This document shows positions 9,959 to 15,252 of a stretch of DNA of 15,252 nucleotides, piece by piece (the stretch's first letter is position 1; each line of letters begins with the position of its first letter). The notes below the pieces were generated by a model, which searched no databases, was not told where the DNA came from, and saw only the letters and a list, made by a program, of their open reading frames with translations. The translations under genes and the position numbers were made by a program. The DNA is from Pseudomonadales bacterium (GTDB lineage: Bacteria; Pseudomonadota; Gammaproteobacteria; Steroidobacterales; Steroidobacteraceae), in NCBI GenBank assembly GCA_020442965.1, contig JAGRJB010000041.1, positions 1 through 15,252 of the forward strand, read 5' to 3'.

Positions 9959-11573
9959 GCGCGATCCGATCGAGCAACGATGAGAACTTGGAGCCACGAC
10001 GGTCGACGTGCACACGCAGATGCCGCACACCGGACTCGGAGATCAACTCGCCGCGCCCCTTGTCGAAGTCGAGTTGGTCGGCGCCGAGGATCTCGAGCGT
10101 TTCGTCGAGACGTCCCGCGCTTGATTTCGCCTTGGCACCCTGCCGCGCGAGCCTGCCGGACTTGCGTTCACGCGGTCGTGACGATTCGATCGCCGCTTTG
10201 GCGTTTGCACGGTTGACGACAGGTGGCGGCGCCTTCTTCTGGGCTGCACGCGGCGACGTTTCGCCAACGACGTCGAGTACGATCGGCGGCGGCGTATCGT
10301 CGTCCAGCAATTGGAACACGTCCTGCTCGATCTTCTCGATGTCAGTAGCCGCTACCTGTGGCACGGCATTGATACCCGCTTTTGGTCCCGACGCGTTGTC
10401 TTTCTCATCGGACGACACCGGCACCACGGCAACCGATCCGAAATCCGAGCGCACGTAGTAAGCGACTTGTTTGGCCGAAATGGCATCGCTGAAGAAGCCT
10501 AATCGCAATCCATACCAGCGGCGCCCCTGGCGATTGGCCTCGGTCGTATAGAGCGTATAGGCACTGAAAATCGCGAGTGGCGGCACTTTGCTCGCGTCGA
10601 TCGGCGTGACCGACCACTCGAGCTGCACAGCAAAGGAGACCGGCGCCTGACGTTGCACGTCCGCCTTGATGGCGCGCATCGTGAGCGTGTCATCGGGACG
10701 CACCAGCGGAATCGCTTCGTCGTAGGGGGTGCTGGCGCCCGATTTGTCGGGAGCATTGCGACCCTCCAGAACCCGCAACGTTTGCGTATCCGTCAGTTCG
10801 TCCAGCTCCGCCAACACCTCCCGAATATTGGATTCGGGGCTGACGGGCTTCTTGGTGGCCTTCGGCTGCACGGTCGAGGCGATCACGGCCGCCTTCGCGG
10901 CCGCAGCGCTCGGCGACATCGGTGGCGCTGCCGGTCGACTAACAACTGGCGCTTTGTGCGCGGGAGCCGCCGGCTGAATGGCGGTCGCGTCCGTCGCTTG
11001 CGGCTCGCCGACTGGCGGGGGTGGCGCGGGCCGCGACACGCTGGCAGCGGGTGCCACTGGAGCGGTTGCGATCGCGGCTGTTGCCAGCGGCGCCGGTGCC
11101 AGCGGCGCTGGCGCCATCACGGCTGGGGCCGGTGCACTCGGGGCCGAGACCGCGGCGCTGACCGCGCGATCCGAGGCGCTCCGTGGTGCGGCGGCGGGGC
11201 TCATGTCCGTAGCGCCGGGGCTCTTTGCCGTTGCGGCGGCGCTGGCGCGTGCGGCGAGCTTGCGGCCCGGCGCATCGCCAGCCCAAGCGCCGGGGTACAC
11301 CTCACGCACGATCGTGAGCCACTCCTCCGCCGCCTCCATCGTCGGAAAGTAGCCCATGTGCAAGCGGAATCGCTCACGCCCGTCCTCACGCCGACGGCTA
11401 ACAAAGAACGTAAAGCGAGCCAGCGACGGATCTTCGGGCTTGGACAACGCCATCGGCGTCGTCGACGAACAAAGGTTGATGACGAACTCACCGCTCGAAG
11501 GCGCGGCGGCCACAGGCGGCTCAGACGACGACGCTGACGGCGCGCCAGACGCTGACTTCGGATTCACGCTCAT
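9939..11573 (-). CDS. Ala/Pro-rich protein with two SPOR-like blocks
   Basis: The protein has 544 residues. Residues about 28-97 (FVINLCSS, then FRLHMGYFPTMEAAEEW and YPGAW) and about 312-387 (FAVQLEWS, then WYGLRLGFFSDAISAKQVA and FGSVAVVPV) share the strand-helix pattern of SPOR domains, which in envelope proteins bind denuded peptidoglycan. They are joined by an Ala/Pro-rich linker (about 100-245). A third, probably folded segment is at the C-terminus (489-544, ETLEILGADQLDFDKGRGEL). No signal peptide or membrane segment is visible, and a TAG codon lies directly before the ATG in frame, so the N-terminus cannot be extended. The protein is therefore probably cytoplasmic, odd for SPOR. GCGGGGAA lies 5-12 bases before the ATG. 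The leader carries a c-di-GMP-I riboswitch, so expression should respond to cyclic-di-GMP. The SPOR assignment is by pattern only and is the less certain part; the gene itself is secure. Confidence 0.82.
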   Translation of the reverse strand: MSVNPKSASGAPSASSSEPPVAAAPSSGEFVINLCSSTTPMALSKPEDPSLARFTFFVSRRREDGRERFRLHMGYFPTMEAAEEWLTIVREVYPGAWAGDAPGRKLAARASAAATAKSPGATDMSPAAAPRSASDRAVSAAVSAPSAPAPAVMAPAPLAPAPLATAAIATAPVAPAASVSRPAPPPPVGEPQATDATAIQPAAPAHKAPVVSRPAAPPMSPSAAAAKAAVIASTVQPKATKKPVSPESNIREVLAELDELTDTQTLRVLEGRNAPDKSGASTPYDEAIPLVRPDDTLTMRAIKADVQRQAPVSFAVQLEWSVTPIDASKVPPLAIFSAYTLYTTEANRQGRRWYGLRLGFFSDAISAKQVAYYVRSDFGSVAVVPVSSDEKDNASGPKAGINAVPQVAATDIEKIEQDVFQLLDDDTPPPIVLDVVGETSPRAAQKKAPPPVVNRANAKAAIESSRPRERKSGRLARQGAKAKSSAGRLDETLEILGADQLDFDKGRGELISESGVRHLRVHVDRRGSKFSSLLDRIAQKLGRS

Positions 11574-11576
11574 CTA

Positions 11577-11623
11577 GTTCCCCGCTGGATACCGATCGAC
11601 GCAGGCTTTGCGACGCAGGAAAC
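11577..11623 (-). promoter_or_regulatory. Predicted Shine-Dalgarno-sequestering hairpin (riboswitch expression platform)
   Basis: On the minus-strand RNA, GUUUCCUGC (11623 to 11615) can pair with GCGGGGAAC (11585 to 11577) in 9 base pairs, two of them G-U. The second arm contains the ribosome-binding site of the gene starting at 11573, so this fold would block its translation. A small inner hairpin (CGCA with UGCG) fits in the loop. No T-run follows, so control of translation is more likely than intrinsic termination. The fold was drawn by eye. Confidence 0.5.
11597..11619. repeat. Short direct repeat CGACGCAGG
   Basis: CGACGCAGG occurs at 11597-11605 and again at 11611-11619, separated by CTTTG. 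It lies inside the riboswitch leader and overlaps the 5' arm of the predicted sequestering hairpin. It may offer two registers for that arm or be coincidence. Confidence 0.6.
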
Positions 11624-11671
11624 GACCGGCTGTACGCGGCACTTGTTAGTGTCGCAGCACGCGAGCTGCCT

Positions 11672-11755
11672 CGATGGCAACCCCGCTGTCCTCGTCATGA
11701 GCGCGGACCGGTGGCTTTGCGTCCCCGCCTCACGACGGGTTTGCCTTTTTCAAGA
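11672..11755 (-). ncRNA. Cyclic-di-GMP-I riboswitch (GEMM-I) aptamer
   Basis: The minus strand shows the GEMM-I core in order. GGCAAACC (near 11745) is followed by the P1b-type stem CCCGUC/GGCGGG closed by a GUGA (GNRA) tetraloop, then GGGACGCAAAGCC (11725 to 11713), then CCGGUCC with its partner GGAC, and finally AGCGGGGUUGCCAUCG (11687 to 11672). These match the conserved blocks of the Vibrio cholerae Vc2 aptamer as I know it (GGCAAACC, GGGACGCAAAGCC, UAGCGGGGUUACCGAUGG). In the known class the GNRA loop docks on the neighbouring helix and the three-way junction binds one c-di-GMP. The aptamer lies about 100 bases before the start codon at 11573 and is on the same strand, so it should control the SPOR-like gene. 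Limits are approximate because the closing helix was not folded computationally. Confidence 0.92.
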
Positions 11756-11900
11756 ACTGGGGAGTGTGCGAAACAATGCACCGTAGCGTCAATCGCAATA
11801 AGTGTGGCCGCTGTCGCAGAACAGCGACCCACCGCCGCGCGCCCGGTGCTGCGCTGAACATAAGCCGGCTGCACGGTCGTTGGAAATGATTCGATCGCGT
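11756..11900 (-). other. Non-coding stretch upstream of the riboswitch
   Basis: Between the lipoprotein stop at 11901 and the aptamer there are about 145 bases without a gene I can support. A promoter for the riboswitch transcript might lie here: TTGACG occurs on the minus strand near 11790, and TATGTT near 11860 with TTTCCA 18 bases before it, but neither forms a convincing promoter. The riboswitch may also be reached by transcription from the upstream GGDEF-EAL/lipoprotein genes. I see no terminator. Confidence 0.3.
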
Positions 11901-12437
11901 TCATGGCGCTCGCGCGCCAGGCGGCGCTGGCCAGATGCGGCCCGCGCCGGCAAAACGGTCCGCATAGTAGTCATTCTGTAAAAATCCGTCCTCGACGTTG
12001 CGCCCGGTGCGCGGCGCGTGAATGAATCGACCCTTGCCCGCATAAATTCCAACGTGATCCACGTGTCGGCCGTCCAATTCGAAGAAAACCAAGTCACCCG
12101 GCCGCAGGTCGCGAATATCCACTCTCGATGCAGCCTCGAATTGCGCACGAGCCGTGCGCGGCACGCGCAAGCCCGACTCGTGATAGGTGTAGAAGACCAG
12201 GCCGCTACAGTCGAATCCGGCAGGTGTCGCGCCGCCGTAGCGGTAAGGGACGCCTCTCAGCGAATCGGCCAACCTCACGATCTCGAGCGCTCGCGATCGA
12301 TCGTCGGGTATCGCTTCCTGGGAAGAACGGGGCAACTCCCGCGGTGGCGTACCGACGCAACCCGCCAGTGCCGCAGCCAGCAGTGCCAAGATCGCCGGAA
12401 AGCTGGGAAACCTAACCTGTCGCGCGCTCGTCCTCAT
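11901..12437 (-). CDS. NlpC/P60 family lipoprotein, putative peptidoglycan endopeptidase
   Basis: The protein has 178 residues. The N-terminus is a lipoprotein signal: basic MRTSAR, a hydrophobic run, and lipobox LAGC with the lipidated Cys27. The NlpC/P60 domain (about 50-170) shows YRYGGATPAGFDCSGLV with catalytic Cys77, RPGDLVFF, HVDHVGIYAG with His128, and FIHAPRTG with His140. It matches the Spr/MepS group of cell-wall hydrolases, which cut peptide cross-links or stem peptides; the exact bond is not predictable. It should sit at the inner face of the outer membrane. The start lies inside the 3' end of the GGDEF-EAL gene (26-base overlap), which suggests co-transcription and translational coupling. 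No clear Shine-Dalgarno sequence precedes the ATG, and there is no alternative ATG or GTG start before the lipobox. Confidence 0.93.
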   Translation of the reverse strand: MRTSARQVRFPSFPAILALLAAALAGCVGTPPRELPRSSQEAIPDDRSRALEIVRLADSLRGVPYRYGGATPAGFDCSGLVFYTYHESGLRVPRTARAQFEAASRVDIRDLRPGDLVFFELDGRHVDHVGIYAGKGRFIHAPRTGRNVEDGFLQNDYYADRFAGAGRIWPAPPGARAP

Positions 12438-14952
12438 CGATAGTGCCCATTCTGCGCGCTTCGAGCTGTTCTGTCATGGCAGCCACCGACATCGGTCGCG
12501 CCAGAAAAAAGCCTTGTGCGTACGCGCAACGATGTCGACGCAGGAACTCAAGCTGCTCCATGGTCTCAACGCCTTCAGCGACGACGCTCTTGCCGAGCGA
12601 ATGCGCCATCGTGAGCACCGACTCCGCCACCGCAGCGGCCGAGGCGTCCGCTGGAACCTCCTCCAGAAAGGACGCGTCGAGTTTCACGGTGTGAATCGGA
12701 TGCCGGCGCAGATAATTGAGCGACGAGAACCCGGTACCGAAATCATCGATCGCCAAGCTGACCCCCAGTTCGGCCAGATCCTTCAAAGCCGCGCCGACCT
12801 GAGCGTCCACCAGCGCGGTTTCAGTCAGCTCAAGTTCGAGCACGCTGGGCGGCAGCCGATTCTGCGCTAACAACCTCTCCACGCGCTCGGCGAACTCATC
12901 GTCGATCAATTGCTGCGCCGAGACATTCACCGCCAGACGAACTTGCGGTAGACCAAGTCGCCGCCATTCGGCGAGCTGTGCGCAGGCGGTCTCCAGCACC
13001 CAACTACCGATATCCACGATCAAACCCGTCTGCTCGGCGGAAGGAATGAATTCGTTCGGCAGCTTCATGCCATCGTAGCGAGTCTGCCAGCGCAGCAGCG
13101 CCTCGGCGCCCGCTAACTGCACGTTCGCAACGTGAAACTGCGGCTGGTAGAAAAGAGACAGCTCCCGTCGCTTGAGTGCGCGGTACAGACCGCTGTCGGA
13201 TTGACGCATCGTGCGCACACTCATGTTGCGCTCGTAGAATATCGACTGACCTCGGCCCAGCTCTTTGGCTCGATACATCGCAAGATCGGCATTGCGCATC
13301 AAATCTTCGACGGTCGCGCCATCATCGGGAAATAGAGCCACACCCACGCTCGCTCGCACGTGATGATCGCGACCGGCCAGATTTACCGGCAGATTGAGCG
13401 AATAGATGATGCGCTCGGCCACAGCTCGCGCGGCGTCCGGGTCGCTGATATGACGCAGGATGATGGTGAATTCGTCGCCACCGAGTCGCGCCACCGTATC
13501 GCCTTCTTTGACGCACGATTTGAGGCGCTGTGCCACGATCACCAGCAATTGATCGCCAGCCTCGTGTCCGAGTGTGTCGTTGATGCGCTTGAAGTGATCC
13601 AGGTCGACGAACAGCAAAGCGCCGCGCACCAAGCCTGAGAGCGCCGCGGCAAGCTCCTGCGACAATCGGTCCTGAAAGAGCGAGCGGTTCGGTAGCTGTG
13701 TCAGCGGATCGAAGTGCGCCTGGCGATAGAGCGCCTCATCGCGCGCACTTTGTGAAAGCGCCAGCCGCAGGCGATGTGCAAAGGTGGCGCCGTGACGGGC
13801 ACCCTCCCCGGCGCTCACCGGCTCGTGCTCGAAACCCACGACTAACAATGCCAGCAGCTTGTCGTTGCGCATGACCGGCCACAACCAGAAGAACCCGGCG
13901 CCCAGGTACGTGAACGGCACCAAGAACCCGTGCCGATCCTGCTCGACGCGCGCGACCGTCATGCCCTCGGGCGCCGCACTCACGGCCACCAGCATCTCCG
14001 CATCCAACATGACTCGCTCGACTGGCAACGACTGTTCTTGCTCCCCGGCCAGCAGCAATCGCCCGTGCGAGCTCGTGACTTCATCGACTAAAATGACACC
14101 CACAGCTCGACTGAGGGTCATCGTGAGCAGTTTTGGCAATGCAGCTTCGATGCCCTGGTCTACTTCCAGCGTGCCTAGCAAAGCGCAATCGACTTCGGCC
14201 TGAGCGGCGTGGGCTGCCAAACGGCGCGATGTCGCGGCCGCGGTCACACGCAATTGGGTTGCGATCTTGGCGACCTCGTCGACGCCTTGCGTCGGAACGG
14301 CTACCTGCCCACCGTCGGCGAGCGCACGCAGCGCGCTCTGCAGCGCGCGCAGGGCGGGTACGTAGCAGCGCATGAGATACAGGGCCGCGGCCAGTGCCGC
14401 GACGATTCCGCCGACGAGCAGCCAGGCGGTTAGCGGCGCGGCCGCGACCATCGAGTCGTACCAACGTGGTACCGGCTCATACACGAGCAGATACTCGCGC
14501 GTCCTGCGGCCCGCATCCTCTCGCGTAATCGTTCGCAGAACGCCGCGCCACTCTGCTGAATCCGCATACCAGCTGATGTCTCGACTGGTCTCGTCCACCT
14601 GGTCGTGCGGGAGCCTTGTCGCCGTAGCGAGCAGCGCCGCGAAGTCCTCCGATACAGCCACACTCGAGTAGACGAGACGGCCAGTCTCGTTCAGCAGCGC
14701 CGCATAGTGACCATTGAGTTGCTGAGCCAGTTCGCGCGGAATACCCTGCGGCGAAGTCTGCAAGGCGAGCGCCTGCTGGTGGGCAACTGCGGTTAGCAGG
14801 CGCCGCTCGAACGCAGCGCTCTGCTCCAGCGCCAGGTTGGCTCCGAGCACCAGCGCGAGAACCAACGGCAGCAACACGGCTGCCGCGACCACCGCCAGAA
14901 CGCGTCGACCGAATGCGCTCTCGGATACCGCGTTATTTGCTGTTCTTTTCAT
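12412..14952 (-). CDS. Membrane-bound GGDEF-EAL cyclic-di-GMP synthase/phosphodiesterase
   Basis: The protein has 846 residues. Transmembrane segments at about 18-41 and 173-195 flank a periplasmic sensor region of about 130 residues of no family I recognise. A HAMP-like stretch (about 195-250) and a GAF-like region (about 255-400, low certainty) follow. The GGDEF domain begins at HFDPLTQLPNR (413) and has an intact GGDEF (491-495). The inhibitory I-site position reads KEGD (482-485) instead of RxxD, so product feedback is probably absent. The EAL domain (about 585-835) keeps the key motifs: EALLRW (Glu617), NVSAQQL (676), ELTET (708), IDDFGTGFSSL (736-737), KLD (757-759) and AEGVET (Glu793, Glu796). 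Both activities look possible; which dominates cannot be read from sequence. GGCGAG lies 1 base before the ATG at 14952, an unusually tight spacing. The 3' end overlaps the lipoprotein gene. Confidence 0.95.
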   Translation of the reverse strand: MKRTANNAVSESAFGRRVLAVVAAAVLLPLVLALVLGANLALEQSAAFERRLLTAVAHQQALALQTSPQGIPRELAQQLNGHYAALLNETGRLVYSSVAVSEDFAALLATATRLPHDQVDETSRDISWYADSAEWRGVLRTITREDAGRRTREYLLVYEPVPRWYDSMVAAAPLTAWLLVGGIVAALAAALYLMRCYVPALRALQSALRALADGGQVAVPTQGVDEVAKIATQLRVTAAATSRRLAAHAAQAEVDCALLGTLEVDQGIEAALPKLLTMTLSRAVGVILVDEVTSSHGRLLLAGEQEQSLPVERVMLDAEMLVAVSAAPEGMTVARVEQDRHGFLVPFTYLGAGFFWLWPVMRNDKLLALLVVGFEHEPVSAGEGARHGATFAHRLRLALSQSARDEALYRQAHFDPLTQLPNRSLFQDRLSQELAAALSGLVRGALLFVDLDHFKRINDTLGHEAGDQLLVIVAQRLKSCVKEGDTVARLGGDEFTIILRHISDPDAARAVAERIIYSLNLPVNLAGRDHHVRASVGVALFPDDGATVEDLMRNADLAMYRAKELGRGQSIFYERNMSVRTMRQSDSGLYRALKRRELSLFYQPQFHVANVQLAGAEALLRWQTRYDGMKLPNEFIPSAEQTGLIVDIGSWVLETACAQLAEWRRLGLPQVRLAVNVSAQQLIDDEFAERVERLLAQNRLPPSVLELELTETALVDAQVGAALKDLAELGVSLAIDDFGTGFSSLNYLRRHPIHTVKLDASFLEEVPADASAAAVAESVLTMAHSLGKSVVAEGVETMEQLEFLRRHRCAYAQGFFLARPMSVAAMTEQLEARRMGTIDEDERATG

Positions 14953-15051
14953 GCTCGCCGAGCGTCACACAACAGGATGAACTCTAAAATGTGAGCGCGG
15001 CACTCGATGCGCAGTGCGTCACGTTTGCATCGCAGCAGGCATAATTCGGCT
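14953..15051. promoter_or_regulatory. Divergent intergenic region, GGDEF-EAL gene and VanZ gene
   Basis: These 99 bases separate two genes transcribed away from each other. On the plus strand, TAAAAT (about 14984-14989) and CATAAT (15040-15045) resemble -10 elements. If the second is used, transcription would start at or next to the ATG at 15052, giving a nearly leaderless message. On the minus strand an AT-rich patch (CATTTTAGAG, about 14982-14991) could serve the GGDEF-EAL gene. No clear -35 elements or operator palindromes were found. Confidence 0.3.
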
Positions 15052-15252
15052 ATGGCGGGTTCAAAGACTGGGAGGTCGCACGGTTACGGCGCCGCCAGAT
15101 GGCTGTTGGCGCTCACCGTCGGCGGCATTGTCTATGCGTCGTTCTACCCGTTCGACTGGAGCTGGCAGCGATTCGCGACCGCGCAGAATGGCGGCTATCC
15201 AATGTCACTGCCGTGGGCGCCCACGCAACGCAGCGACATAGTCGCCAATCTT
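15052..15252 (+). CDS. VanZ family membrane protein, N-terminal fragment
   Basis: From ATG 15052 the frame stays open for 67 codons to the window end. The translation begins MAGSKTGRSHGYGAARWLLA and continues into a hydrophobic segment ending IVYASFYPFDW, then PMSLPWAPTQRSDIVANL. The pattern of a first membrane helix ending in a YPF motif followed by (R/S)DxxANL is typical of VanZ-like proteins, whose members are small integral membrane proteins of mostly unknown role (the namesake gives low teicoplanin resistance). Most of the domain is outside the window. No good Shine-Dalgarno sequence is seen (AGCAGG is about 14 bases upstream), so the start is likely but not certain. Confidence 0.78.
   Translation, partial: MAGSKTGRSHGYGAARWLLALTVGGIVYASFYPFDWSWQRFATAQNGGYPMSLPWAPTQRSDIVANL

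Noticed and set aside
10653..11537. 294-codon plus-strand open frame, very Arg/Gly-rich
   Set aside because: It is the complement of the Ala/Pro-rich linker of the SPOR-like protein; the composition is typical of a shadow frame.
11604..11613. A second GCAAAGCC-like block on the minus strand, hinting at a tandem c-di-GMP aptamer
   Set aside because: UCGCAAAGCC resembles one aptamer block, but GGCAAACC, the GNRA-capped stem and the 3' strand are missing around it.
11695..11904. 69-codon minus-strand open frame starting in an ATGA overlap with the lipoprotein stop
   Set aside because: The start context is gene-like, but the second half reads through the conserved riboswitch core, and the product resembles nothing I know.
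1..15252. Mobile elements, prophage, CRISPR arrays, tRNA or rRNA genes
   Set aside because: I found no transposase, integrase, terminal inverted repeats, regularly spaced repeats or RNA-gene signatures. The window looks like stable chromosomal backbone.

Overview
This is a GC-rich chromosomal window with dense, conserved protein-coding genes. It contains no rRNA, tRNA, transposase, integrase or CRISPR array that I can see. The gene set (YgiQ radical SAM protein, RNase T2, an S9 peptidase, UvrA, an envelope NlpC/P60 lipoprotein, a GGDEF-EAL protein, a VanZ-family protein and a c-di-GMP-I riboswitch) suggests a free-living gammaproteobacterium. It may belong to the Xanthomonadales/Nevskiales/Steroidobacterales neighbourhood, but that placement rests on overall impression and not on a marker gene.

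Layout. (1) 1-3906, minus strand: a probable operon of RNase T2 (3906 to 3103), a secreted S9 serine peptidase (3019 to 971) and ygiQ (starts at GTG 967 and leaves the window at base 1). (2) 3907-3981: a 75-base divergent promoter region. (3) 3982-9938, plus strand: a double-length UvrA of 1885 residues with four ATP-binding cassettes, followed with a 4-base ATGA overlap by a 100-residue protein with nine cysteines. (4) A convergent junction at 9938/9939 where two stop codons abut inside a hairpin. (5) 9939-14952, minus strand, read right to left: a membrane GGDEF-EAL protein, an NlpC/P60 lipoprotein overlapping it by 26 bases, a 327-base leader holding a c-di-GMP-I (GEMM-I) riboswitch, and an Ala/Pro-rich protein with two SPOR-like blocks. 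(6) 15052 to the end, plus strand: the first 67 codons of a VanZ-family protein.

How the parts work together. The right half looks like a local cyclic-di-GMP module. An enzyme with intact synthesis (GGDEF) and breakdown (EAL) motifs lies upstream, on the same strand, of an RNA aptamer for the same messenger, and that aptamer leads a SPOR-like gene. The leader also carries a hairpin that can sequester the ribosome-binding site, and the 8-mer CAGCGGGG occurs both in the aptamer and over that site, which suggests how ligand could switch translation. The left half is housekeeping, with nucleic-acid repair (UvrA) divergent from a secreted hydrolase operon. The most unusual protein is the tandem UvrA with its translationally coupled cysteine-rich partner. 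I cannot judge novelty without a database search; double-length UvrA proteins are, as I recall, annotated in some other proteobacteria.
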